The notes under the pieces were generated by a model. The model saw only the letters and a program-made list of their open reading frames with translations. It was not told the DNA's origin and made no database searches. 64,000 bases of DNA from a virus, in the IMG/VR virus record IMGVR_UViG_3300027128_000001, positions 1 to 64,000 of that record. One strand, 5' to 3'. The number at the start of each line of letters is the position of its first letter. The stretch's first letter is position 1. Shown here piece after piece: positions 28,998 to 37,570 of this stretch. A program made the position numbers and the translations under genes.

Positions 28998-30741
28998 CTA
29001 TCAATTTAGTAATAGCTGATTTATAATTTTGTAGTTCCTCAATTTGAGCTTGCTGCTCTTTGATAGCTTCTACTAATAGACCAACCATGTTGCCATAAGC
29101 TAGTGATAGATGATCTCCATGAACTACAGCCTCCGGTAACACCTTTTCAACATCTTGTGCTATCAAGCCTATCTGGCGATCGCCAGTGTCTGTTCGAGTA
29201 TACGTGTATCCAGTCAACTGACGCACTTTGGAAAGTGCGTCAGGTATTTGTTGTAAATCTGTTTTCAAGCGAATATCAGAGTAAGCGGTGACGTTACCTT
29301 GAGCAATGAAGTTACCGCTAGTATCAGAAGTCCATCTATAGGTGTTTGCTCCATTTGACCAACCTCCAAGTCTAAACACATTGTCTGTGTCTAGACCCAT
29401 GTTAATAGCGTATGCACCAGTTCTGTGAAACGACATAAGGGTACCGCCCGTGCCGGCATTCTGGATCTGAAACTGATCAGATCCACCGTTGGTACCTACT
29501 GTTACAGATGTAGTTTTGCTAATAGTAACGGATGTGAACTGTGGGTTAGCAGGAGCGGATCCTGTATAACCAATAATACCCTGGGATCCAGTATAACCGA
29601 TTACGGTAGACGCAGATCCAGTATAACCAATAATACCCTGGGATCCAGTGTATCCAATAATACCCTGGGATCCAGTATAACCGATTACGGTAGATGCAGA
29701 TCCAGTATAACCAATAATACCCTGGGATCCAGTATAACCGATTACTGTGGACGCGGATCCAGTATAACCAATAATACCCTGGGATCCAGTATAACCGATT
29801 ACTGTGGACGCGGATCCAGTATAACCAATAATACCCTGGGATCCAGTATAACCGATTACGGTAGATGCAGATCCAGTATAACCTTGGCTACCTGTATAGC
29901 CTTGTGATCCAGTATAGCCTCGGCTACCTGTATAGCCTTGTGATCCAGTATAACCTTGGCTACCAGTATAGCCAATTGGACCCTGTACCGTAGATGCTGA
30001 TCCAGTATAACCTTGGCTACCTGTATAGCCTTGTGATCCAGTATAACCTTGGCTACCAGTATAGCCTTGTGATCCAGTATAACCTTGGCTACCAGTATAG
30101 CCAATTGGACCCTGTACCGTAGATGCGGATCCAGTATAGCCTTGGCTACCAGTGTATCCAAGAGGCCCTACTTGCCAAGACCCATCACCGCGTAACCATG
30201 TAGAGCTATTTGCTGTGCCAGACCCTAAACGAGCAGTTGATACTGTACCAGCGTTTAAATTACTAGCATTTTGATAATAGGATCCCTCTTGACCATCTAA
30301 AAGATCAGCGTTAAGGTTTGTGACGGCAGTCGTGGACGCAACAGTAAGAGGAGCAGTTCCTGTTGTGACTGATGATTTAAGAACGGTTCCTCGAATAGAC
30401 CCATTGACTTGTAGCTTGTCGGTTGCATTATCAGTTCCCGTACCTAGCAGTACGTTCCCGCCATACTGGCCAACCTTTACCAATCCTGTATCAAGAACCT
30501 CTATGCTTGGAATTCCCGAAACATCGTTGACTGAAAATATAGTACCAGATAATGAATTGGTAACACTAAACAGCTGACCACTGGATCCTTCAAATGACAG
30601 GGTACCATTGTCTGTGGGATAGACATTTAAACTAATCGTCTGCGGCCCTGTCGACGCATCTGCACCCTTAAACTCAATCTTAGGATCAGCCGTCTGTCCT
30701 ATGTTGGGTGTTATTACTATGTTTTTATCTGAAAGTGCCAT
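28993..30741 (-). CDS. Collagen-like tail fiber with S74 chaperone
   Basis: 582 residues. The N-terminal region (ITPNIGQTADPKIEFKG, LNADLLDGQEGSYY, WLRGDGSW) is typical of phage fibers. Residues about 195-397 are a Gly-X-Y tract of GYTGSQ, GIIGYTGS and GSASTVIG units. Residues about 485-582 are a peptidase S74 chaperone (AYSDIRLKTDLQQIPDALSK, QIGLIAQDVEKVLPEAV) that folds the trimer and is autocleaved. It is a close paralogue of the C-terminus of the 11228-14653 fiber. Confidence 0.9.
   Translation of the reverse strand: MALSDKNIVITPNIGQTADPKIEFKGADASTGPQTISLNVYPTDNGTLSFEGSSGQLFSVTNSLSGTIFSVNDVSGIPSIEVLDTGLVKVGQYGGNVLLGTGTDNATDKLQVNGSIRGTVLKSSVTTGTAPLTVASTTAVTNLNADLLDGQEGSYYQNASNLNAGTVSTARLGSGTANSSTWLRGDGSWQVGPLGYTGSQGYTGSASTVQGPIGYTGSQGYTGSQGYTGSQGYTGSQGYTGSQGYTGSASTVQGPIGYTGSQGYTGSQGYTGSRGYTGSQGYTGSQGYTGSASTVIGYTGSQGIIGYTGSASTVIGYTGSQGIIGYTGSASTVIGYTGSQGIIGYTGSASTVIGYTGSQGIIGYTGSQGIIGYTGSASTVIGYTGSQGIIGYTGSAPANPQFTSVTISKTTSVTVGTNGGSDQFQIQNAGTGGTLMSFHRTGAYAINMGLDTDNVFRLGGWSNGANTYRWTSDTSGNFIAQGNVTAYSDIRLKTDLQQIPDALSKVRQLTGYTYTRTDTGDRQIGLIAQDVEKVLPEAVVHGDHLSLAYGNMVGLLVEAIKEQQAQIEELQNYKSAITKLIV
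29551..30150 (-). repeat. Collagen-like coding repeats
   Basis: Two repeat types lie side by side: a 5' part of GYTGSQ units (about 29880-30150), and a 3' part of longer units combining SASTVIGYTGSQGIIG (about 29551-29880) whose copies are almost identical at DNA level, indicating recent tandem duplication. Confidence 0.88.
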
Positions 30742-30766
30742 AGCGTTCTTTTCTTAGATGGTGTTG

Positions 30767-30774
30767 TATTTATT
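30767..30774 (-). promoter_or_regulatory. Candidate late promoter AATAAATA
   Basis: The minus strand reads CTAATAAATACAAC 26 bases before the ATG of the 28993-30741 fiber gene. It overlaps the stop codon region of the upstream LamG-type gene. The core matches other candidates here. Confidence 0.5.
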
Positions 30775-32080
30775 AGATCCCGTACCGACCACGGAGAGCA
30801 TTAAAATTGGCTTTAACCTCAGCAGCGGATAGCTTCCTGGTGTATAGTTTAACAGCATATATCCTTCCATAGTATCCACCTGCATATCCGCTACCAATTG
30901 TTATTGGTGTGCTGTGAGTTGTTAGTGTACCAAAGGAATGAGCGTATGAATTATATTCAACTCCATTCTTATACCATATCGATTGAGTCGTATCTCTGGT
31001 AACACATATACATGCTGTTTCATTCTGTAATACAGTAAATGAAGATGTATGACCAATATATGGTTGTGCGTTACCTGCCCCATCACCATAATAGTAGTTT
31101 ATGCTTCCATCAGGCTCATGTGTGAGTGTGCCATATCCACCGTATGCTTGATTGTAAGGATTTCTTCTATTGGCATCATTTTCTTCGGGTTTAAGCCATA
31201 TCTCTATTGTTTGTTCTGATGGAAAATCAATAGATGGAATCGTAAACCCATTATTATTCAGGAAACTTATGGTGCCATCTGAATTGTAGCTTGCATCAGA
31301 GATGGTTGCAACTCGGTTAGATGTTAAATCTATTATTGATTCTGTATTTGAACGAGTAAAGCTTTTACTAAATGTGGAACCTACTCCTGTTTCAATCTGT
31401 ACATCGGCAATCTTTACTGTTCCTCTATTTCCGTAATGACCGTACATATAGCAGGCCCACCACGATGCTGTATCAATTACAGCATTAAGTGTAAACGTAG
31501 CATAAACTCGTTGCCACGTTCCTACTTTTGTATTGAATGCAGTTCCCTGAGAGTTGCTTTGTCCATCCCAAAAGTTATATGTCGCATCCGATAATCTTTT
31601 AGAGTACATACCTGCGTTAGCACATTTTGTAATATCACTGGTCCACGACAACCATGATATTGTGTATGTGCTACCTGCAGTCAATCCCATATCTGAAGGA
31701 AATGAGTTTCCTTGAAGGGCAAAACTTTTAGCTTTCCATTGCCCATCAACATCTCTCATTGTCACTACTGGCCTTTGCAGATCTTGTTCATAGGTCCATA
31801 TTGCATGATAAGTGTTAGTCCAGTCAGTTACTCCTGTATTAACATAACCAGTAATTTCCGAACCTAAGTCGTTATAGACTCTAATTGCATCTGGATGTTT
31901 GGCGTTCCATGTTCCTGATGCTGTTGCACTATAGCTTGCATATGATGAATCTACTCTAGGATTTTGGAAGTATGCATGATTTGAGGTTGGCTTACCCTTC
32001 CATGACTTCACTGTATTTCCGACATCATAGTAAAATACGAGTCCGGTCTCATCGAGCATTGGTCCTGCGCTCACACTCAT
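30773..32080 (-). CDS. LamG/concanavalin-like tail adhesin (copy 1)
   Basis: 435 residues. The N-terminus (DETGLVFYYDVGNTVKSWKG) marks a phage family of LamG-fold proteins; residues about 100-245 look like a carbohydrate-binding beta sandwich, and residues about 265-435 form a LamG domain (SEQTIEIWLKP, FTVLQNETACICVTRD, YAVKLYTRKLSAAEVKANFNA, ending RGRYGI). It probably binds surface polysaccharide. It is a tandem paralogue of the next gene upstream, overlapping it by 4 bases (ATGA). Confidence 0.8.
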   Translation of the reverse strand: MSVSAGPMLDETGLVFYYDVGNTVKSWKGKPTSNHAYFQNPRVDSSYASYSATASGTWNAKHPDAIRVYNDLGSEITGYVNTGVTDWTNTYHAIWTYEQDLQRPVVTMRDVDGQWKAKSFALQGNSFPSDMGLTAGSTYTISWLSWTSDITKCANAGMYSKRLSDATYNFWDGQSNSQGTAFNTKVGTWQRVYATFTLNAVIDTASWWACYMYGHYGNRGTVKIADVQIETGVGSTFSKSFTRSNTESIIDLTSNRVATISDASYNSDGTISFLNNNGFTIPSIDFPSEQTIEIWLKPEENDANRRNPYNQAYGGYGTLTHEPDGSINYYYGDGAGNAQPYIGHTSSFTVLQNETACICVTRDTTQSIWYKNGVEYNSYAHSFGTLTTHSTPITIGSGYAGGYYGRIYAVKLYTRKLSAAEVKANFNALRGRYGI

Positions 32081-33273
32081 ATGCCATACCTCCCACGTTG
32101 AGCATTAAAGTTTTGTCTGACTTCGGAAGGGGATAAGGATCGGTTATAGATTCGAACCGCCGGAATCTTTCCGCTGAAGTAGGTATTACCTATACCATTC
32201 CATGCTCCAACGTAGGCAGCCATAGTTCCATTTGTGGTAGAAGTTGCGCTCGATGCACTTATAACGGATGTTCCGTTGACGTACAGTGATACAGTTGACC
32301 CATTGTCAGTTGCTGCCACATGGTACCATGTATTCAGAGATAATCCTGTTGAGTAAGCTACATTATATGAAGTATCAGATGTATTGAAATTATGATGTCG
32401 AAGTTGTAGTTTAGAGTCTGGGCCCACTAACGAAAAGATCCAACCATTATACCCACCATATGGTATTACTATTTGGTGTCCTATATTGGTATCGGGGCTA
32501 TGGATGGTGTGGTATATCCATGACTCTACAGTAAAATTATTTGGACTACTTTGTGTGTATGGAAAGTACAATACGTTAGACGTTCCGTCAAAACTAAAGC
32601 TACCATCTACATTATATGTTAGGCTAGTTGCTGTTATTGTATTGTTGCCTAATAGATCAAGTAGTGCTTGGGTATTAGATCTAGTGCCACTGACATATGG
32701 TGATGTTAAGCCTTCTTCAAACATCTCATTATATACATCAAAGGTGTTGCCAACATATGTTGTATCAGCTCCTGTCGATACACCGTATGTTAGTATAGCA
32801 AATCCGGTTGGAGATGCAGATGCTGTAAACTTATAGACTAGATAGTACCAACCTTGGCCAATCAACGTTTGAGTTATAGAAGTAGCCGTTAGAGTATTTG
32901 ATCCAGAAGCTTCTGGGTTACCTTTACTTGCATCGCAAACAAATGAGGGTGTAGTTGTATTAGATCCGTTGTATCTGATATAGCACGAGAAGCTGTAAGA
33001 TTGTCCTACTGTTAGTGCTGGGACAATCATTGCACGAGCTACGTTGACGGCAGATGTTATAGTGTACCTGTTGACGTTAGCAGACTCTTGGTTTAGTCGA
33101 GTGGATGCTGTAACAACTGGTCCACTTGCATATGCATAAGTTTGAAGAGATAGTGGAACGGTAGATATTAAGTTGGAAGTTGGCCGACCCTTCCACGACT
33201 TCTGAGTGTTTGCCATGTCATAGTAAAACACCAATCCATTTGTAGCAATCTGCGGTGAATGGTCAAGAGCCAT
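32077..33273 (-). CDS. LamG/concanavalin-like tail adhesin (copy 2)
   Basis: 398 residues with the same plan as the downstream gene: ATNGLVFYYDMANTQKSWKG at the start, a beta sandwich around residues 60-195, and a LamG domain (NFTVESWIYHTIHSPD, NTWYHVAATDNGSTVSLYVNG, AVRIYNRSLSPSEVRQNFNA, ending RGRYGI). The shared ends show duplication of one ancestor. Its start overlaps by 11 bases the end of a 38-codon gene upstream. Confidence 0.8.
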   Translation of the reverse strand: MALDHSPQIATNGLVFYYDMANTQKSWKGRPTSNLISTVPLSLQTYAYASGPVVTASTRLNQESANVNRYTITSAVNVARAMIVPALTVGQSYSFSCYIRYNGSNTTTPSFVCDASKGNPEASGSNTLTATSITQTLIGQGWYYLVYKFTASASPTGFAILTYGVSTGADTTYVGNTFDVYNEMFEEGLTSPYVSGTRSNTQALLDLLGNNTITATSLTYNVDGSFSFDGTSNVLYFPYTQSSPNNFTVESWIYHTIHSPDTNIGHQIVIPYGGYNGWIFSLVGPDSKLQLRHHNFNTSDTSYNVAYSTGLSLNTWYHVAATDNGSTVSLYVNGTSVISASSATSTTNGTMAAYVGAWNGIGNTYFSGKIPAVRIYNRSLSPSEVRQNFNAQRGRYGI

Positions 33274-33379
33274 ATATAGCCTCGTACTGCTCTGGCGTCA
33301 TTTCTATAAACATAGGCATCCCGTCTTGATCTTGTTCATTCACAAGATAGTTGCCGTTTTCTAAGATGGTATATGTCAT
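33263..33379 (-). CDS. Small 38-residue protein coupled between adhesin genes
   Basis: The ATG at 33379 overlaps the stop of the upstream gene (ATGA) and the stop lies 11 bases inside the next gene, so all three are translationally chained. The product begins MTYTILENGNYLVNEQDQDG and includes EMTPEQYEAIYGS. It is acidic with no membrane segment. Overlap at both ends supports it as a real gene; the function is unknown. Confidence 0.6.
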   Translation of the reverse strand: MTYTILENGNYLVNEQDQDGMPMFIEMTPEQYEAIYGS

Positions 33380-34263
33380 ATGGAGTTTGTGTTAACAGGG
33401 GATGTATATAGCATAACATCGTCAATTAAATACTTCGCTGAAGTCGCCTCACTACGGGCATAGTTACCTAAGTTCATGTACTTTATAAACTTTGTACCAT
33501 ATCTAAATGGAAGTGAAGAGTTTCTGTTTTCTCCAGTAAACCACCCACTATCATATAATGTCCATGTTTCTGGTATCTCAGGTACCCAAATATAATTGAA
33601 TGTACCGCCAGCCACTCCTCTGGCAACTGGGGTGCCTATTGGTAATGAGTGTCCAATGTTAGGCATCGTTGTATCTGCTGCTCCATCAGAGGATAGTTTT
33701 AATCTATATTCTGTCCCATTTCCGGAGATATCTACAATTTCATTGTAGTAAAGAGTGTAATCTCCAAACCCTATCCGTGTATACTGCCAGGCTGTTGAAT
33801 ATAGTGGGTGGGTGGCAGGGTAAAACAATACGTTCCGGAAATAATATAGAACGGTGACAGGGTCCCAACCGGAATTGGATGCAATGTATATGTATTGATC
33901 TCCTGGGTTACATGCTCTAGTGAGGGTAGTATTACCTACACCACCACAATTCCGAAGGTCTACAAAATTATAGAATTGATCGTAGGTGGCAAATCCTAGG
34001 TGCCCGTACCCGAGGTAATTGTTTGGAGAACTTCTTGATATCGTTTTAGCTCGTACTGTCATTCTATAATACTTGGAAGTATTCACTGAAATAAACTCAC
34101 CGCCAAGTACATGTTGGTTGTTCTGTTGCATTAATAAGGAATATTTTCCACTATAACTGTCAGCGGAGTATATAGGACTGAAAGTAAAGTTTGCATTGGT
34201 TCCTGTCTCAAAGTCTCCATTTGTAAATAAACCGCGCTTTGACTTTCCATACACAACACCCAT
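33376..34263 (-). CDS. Carbohydrate-binding-like virion protein
   Basis: 295 residues from the ATG at 34263, which has GGAG upstream and follows the stop of the preceding gene by a single base. The N-terminal KRGLFTNGDFETGTNANFTF then SGKYSLLMQ is the usual opening of carbohydrate-binding (CBM-like) jelly rolls; the C-terminus KYLIDDVMLYTSP returns to the same fold. A beta insertion occupies the middle. It is probably an adhesin working with the adjacent fibers. Confidence 0.65.
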   Translation of the reverse strand: MGVVYGKSKRGLFTNGDFETGTNANFTFSPIYSADSYSGKYSLLMQQNNQHVLGGEFISVNTSKYYRMTVRAKTISRSSPNNYLGYGHLGFATYDQFYNFVDLRNCGGVGNTTLTRACNPGDQYIYIASNSGWDPVTVLYYFRNVLFYPATHPLYSTAWQYTRIGFGDYTLYYNEIVDISGNGTEYRLKLSSDGAADTTMPNIGHSLPIGTPVARGVAGGTFNYIWVPEIPETWTLYDSGWFTGENRNSSLPFRYGTKFIKYMNLGNYARSEATSAKYLIDDVMLYTSPVNTNSI

Positions 34264-34264
34264 A

Positions 34265-37051
34265 TCAAAACTCCACTTGCAATTTCTCAACATCAATCCG
34301 CTCAGCAAACACAGTATAGTAGCAATGGATCAATGATGGCATAAGTTCTGTGTTAGCAAGAAACACCTTATTGTCTTCAACTGCCTTGACGTATATAGTT
34401 TGATGAGATCCAATTGACGTTATGTTTACAGTGATTGAGGTAGGATCGACTAGCTTTGTCCAGTAGTCTGGTAGCTCAATAACATTTGTTCCTTTCAGCT
34501 TACCTCTAACATACACTCCATTTTCTGGACCCTCAAGAGACCCATAACGAAGTTTCATTCCAGGATTAGATGGATGATCAATTACGAACGACTTAGTGGT
34601 TGCAGCAAATGATCCGTTAACTTCTAGTTTATATCCGGGAGTAGTTGTTCCAATACCAACATTGCCGTTTCCTCTAATCACCATTAAGGTATTAGAGTTG
34701 TATCCGCTGCTATACAGGCTTCCAAATACCATACTAACCGTGCTACCGTCATATTCTGTGGCTATTCTACCCGTGATGTTAGTTGCATCGCTCCATCTAA
34801 TTCCGCCGCGATCGCTTCTAGAGGTATCATATGTTACGTGCAGTCTTAATAATTCTGTGCTACTGGAGCTGCTTCCTAGTTGTAACAATGCATTGGGTGA
34901 CCCTGTACCAATTCCCAGTCTACCAGACGAGTCAATGGCCATCTGAGTAGTACCATTCTTAACAAATAAAGTACCACCTGTATGATCAGCATCGATACTT
35001 CCAATATATAAAGTATTTACTGCGTTCATACCGAATAATCTAGTTGTCGTCCCGGCAGCTAGTTTGCCTTTTAGATAGGTTGCATTGTCTTGTTGTATAT
35101 CACCACTAACATGCAATTTACTTGCTGGTGAACTCGTCCCAATCCCGACGTTGCCGGAGGAGTCGAGGCGCATATACTCATTACCACCAATCGACCAAGT
35201 TTGAGCGTTCGTAGTCCCGGTGGAGTAGGTCATTTGGTAGTTAGTAATACCCGCCGTTTGAGTAATCCGCAGGCGGTTGTTGTTGCCTGTCGATGTCTCA
35301 AGCAGTTGAATGCCTACGCCGGATGCGCCGTGGATATCCAATTTATAAGCAGGCGAACTTATCCCAATGCCGAGATTTCCAGCAGAAGTGAGACGTATGC
35401 GCTCTGAGGCGTTACTGAACGTCAACGAACCGTCAACACGGTTGTTATCGATCGTCCATACGCCCCCCTGAGAGTCCAGCTTTAACCGCGCAACTGCCGA
35501 GGAGTCGGTTGAAAAGTTAGTTATCTGCGCTGCTACTACCCCCGCAACCGTTCCAGACACATCCAACTTTGACGCCGGTGCCCCCGTCCCAATGCCTACA
35601 TCACCAGTGGAATTAATACGCATGCGCTCGATACCGGCGGTGCCAAATATGAGGCCGTAGTATCCAAACATTCCGGTACCGGACCCGGCCATCCCAGTGT
35701 AGGTTCCCCACCCAATTCCATAACTAGGGACGGTTACGCCAGCAATCGTGCCCGTATCTGTCTGTGCCAAATATCCAATGCGCCCCGTTGATGGGACATT
35801 AATGTTTCCATTGACCTGTAGGACATTGGTGCTATTATCCCATGTGAGGTTTGCAGATCCTGCTGTAGTTCCACTATTGTTGTATAATACCTGTGTGTTG
35901 GACCCACCTATTGGGCCCGCAGATCCAGTGTAACCTTGGCTACCGGTATATCCTATAGCAGCAAATGCTCCAACTGATCCAGTGTATCCCTGCGATCCAG
36001 TATATCCTTGGCTACCTGTATAACCTTGTGATCCAGTATAGCCTTGGGACCCAGTGTACCCCTGTGAGCCGGTATATCCAATAGATCCGGTATACCCTTG
36101 GCTACCTGTATAACCTTGGGATCCAGTATATCCAATAGGTCCTTGTACTGTCGATGCTGAACCAGTATATCCTTGACTGCCAGTATATCCTCGAGAACCA
36201 GTATAACCTTGGGATCCAGTATACCCTTGGCTACCAGTATAGCCTTGGGATCCAGTATATCCAATAGGTCCTTGTACTGTCGAGGCAGATCCAGTATAGC
36301 CCTGGCTACCTGTATATCCAATAGATCCAGTATACCCTATTGGACCTTGGATAGTCGATGCGGATCCTGTATACCCCTGGGACCCAGTATAACCTTGAGA
36401 TCCCGTATACCCCCAGGACCCAGTATATCCCTGGCTTCCAGTATACCCTTGGCTACCAGTATAGCCTTGGGATCCAGTATATCCAATAGGTCCTTGTACT
36501 GTCGAGGCAGATCCAGTATAGCCCTGGCTACCTGTATATCCAATAGATCCGGTATATCCTTGACTGCCAGTATATCCTCGAGAACCAGTATAACCTTGGG
36601 ATCCAGTATATCCTTGGGAGCCAGTATAACCTACTCCCGCGTACGCCCCACTAGATCCTGTATATCCAATCGATCCTGTATATCCAATTGACCCAGTATA
36701 TCCTTGGCTACCTGTATATCCTTGACTACCGGTGTATCCTCGGCTACCTGTATATCCATCAACACCAATGTACCCAGCAGACCCTGTATATCCAATAGCA
36801 GTGGAAGCGGATCCTGTATATCCCCGAGGTCCACCGGGCAAAATTGATTCCCATACGGTACCATTCCATATGTTGAGTAACGGTACAGTTGTATTATACC
36901 ACAACGCTCCTAATTGAGGATCCTGTGGTGCTGTTGCAGATATTGTAACAGAACCACCATGCTCAGCTATCCATTGAAAGTTGATGTCTAGGTCGGATAG
37001 CTGAACTGTATCTTGCTTAGTAGCAAAGGTTACAGGAAGATTTATTGCCAT
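34265..37051 (-). CDS. Long collagen-like tail fiber
   Basis: 928 residues from MAINLPVTF (ATG 37051). The N-terminus (QLSDLDINFQWIAEHGGSV, PQLGALWYNTTVPLLNIWNG) is a virion anchoring motif. Residues about 73-379 are Gly-X-Y repeats, followed by a shaft of repeated LDSSGNVGIGTSSPASKLHVSG-type units. The C-terminus SLEGPENGVYVRGKL, IELPDYWTKLVDP, SITVNITSIGSHQ is a cap domain common in cyanophage fibers. DNA at about 35040-35760 is richer in G+C than flanking DNA. Confidence 0.88.
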   Translation of the reverse strand: MAINLPVTFATKQDTVQLSDLDINFQWIAEHGGSVTISATAPQDPQLGALWYNTTVPLLNIWNGTVWESILPGGPRGYTGSASTAIGYTGSAGYIGVDGYTGSRGYTGSQGYTGSQGYTGSIGYTGSIGYTGSSGAYAGVGYTGSQGYTGSQGYTGSRGYTGSQGYTGSIGYTGSQGYTGSASTVQGPIGYTGSQGYTGSQGYTGSQGYTGSWGYTGSQGYTGSQGYTGSASTIQGPIGYTGSIGYTGSQGYTGSASTVQGPIGYTGSQGYTGSQGYTGSQGYTGSRGYTGSQGYTGSASTVQGPIGYTGSQGYTGSQGYTGSIGYTGSQGYTGSQGYTGSQGYTGSQGYTGSQGYTGSVGAFAAIGYTGSQGYTGSAGPIGGSNTQVLYNNSGTTAGSANLTWDNSTNVLQVNGNINVPSTGRIGYLAQTDTGTIAGVTVPSYGIGWGTYTGMAGSGTGMFGYYGLIFGTAGIERMRINSTGDVGIGTGAPASKLDVSGTVAGVVAAQITNFSTDSSAVARLKLDSQGGVWTIDNNRVDGSLTFSNASERIRLTSAGNLGIGISSPAYKLDIHGASGVGIQLLETSTGNNNRLRITQTAGITNYQMTYSTGTTNAQTWSIGGNEYMRLDSSGNVGIGTSSPASKLHVSGDIQQDNATYLKGKLAAGTTTRLFGMNAVNTLYIGSIDADHTGGTLFVKNGTTQMAIDSSGRLGIGTGSPNALLQLGSSSSSTELLRLHVTYDTSRSDRGGIRWSDATNITGRIATEYDGSTVSMVFGSLYSSGYNSNTLMVIRGNGNVGIGTTTPGYKLEVNGSFAATTKSFVIDHPSNPGMKLRYGSLEGPENGVYVRGKLKGTNVIELPDYWTKLVDPTSITVNITSIGSHQTIYVKAVEDNKVFLANTELMPSLIHCYYTVFAERIDVEKLQVEF
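35919..36840 (-). repeat. Collagen-like coding repeats
   Basis: Eighteen-base units for Gly-Tyr-Thr-Gly-Ser-(Gln/Ile/Arg), interrupted by GSASTVQGPIGYTGS cassettes that recur at intervals of roughly 100-180 bases. Long stretches are nearly identical to each other and to arrays near 2.5 kb and 30 kb. Confidence 0.9.
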
Positions 37052-37569
37052 GGCCAAATATCCTCGTTCCAATCAGTGCGTTCGTTCCAACGATTGATCC
37101 ACACGACAGAGTTGTTGTTATTATTCTTCCAAGTTGCTGTTATTTCTTTATATCCGCCAGTTTTCAAGAAGGACATTAGACGATTTCTATTAGATGATAA
37201 GTTATTGTTGACAATGATCTGATACAATTTTGTTTCGTTATTAGCGCTGGCAGTGTAATGGAAGGTTATTGTTTCTGCTGGGTCTGCTGTAAAGCTGAAA
37301 ATTGATTGTCTATCAATTTCAGGTACACCTCGGAGAGTATCGGCTGATTGCACATCCAATCCAGATTTATATTGGACATCGTCATTGAAGGGATGCCTAA
37401 AGAACCCACTAATCTTATTGCCTAAGATTGTTACATAAGGGTTTGTTACAGATGGTGTTATAGTAACAGGATGTTCTGTTACACCATCTGTATATTTAAT
37501 AGTATACTCAAACTCCGTACCTTCATACACAGTAGCAAGAACAGTTTGATCTGGCGTAAACATTCCCAT
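37042..37569 (-). CDS. Virion-associated protein of unknown function
   Basis: 175 residues, beta-rich N-terminus (ATVYEGTEFEYTIKYTDGV) and an Asn/Trp-rich C-terminus ending WNEDIWPWQ. It lies between the gp5-like hub gene and the long fiber gene, overlapping the latter by 10 bases, so it is probably a late structural or fiber-attachment protein. No family recognised with certainty. Confidence 0.55.
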   Translation of the reverse strand: MGMFTPDQTVLATVYEGTEFEYTIKYTDGVTEHPVTITPSVTNPYVTILGNKISGFFRHPFNDDVQYKSGLDVQSADTLRGVPEIDRQSIFSFTADPAETITFHYTASANNETKLYQIIVNNNLSSNRNRLMSFLKTGGYKEITATWKNNNNNSVVWINRWNERTDWNEDIWPWQ

Positions 37570-37570
37570 A

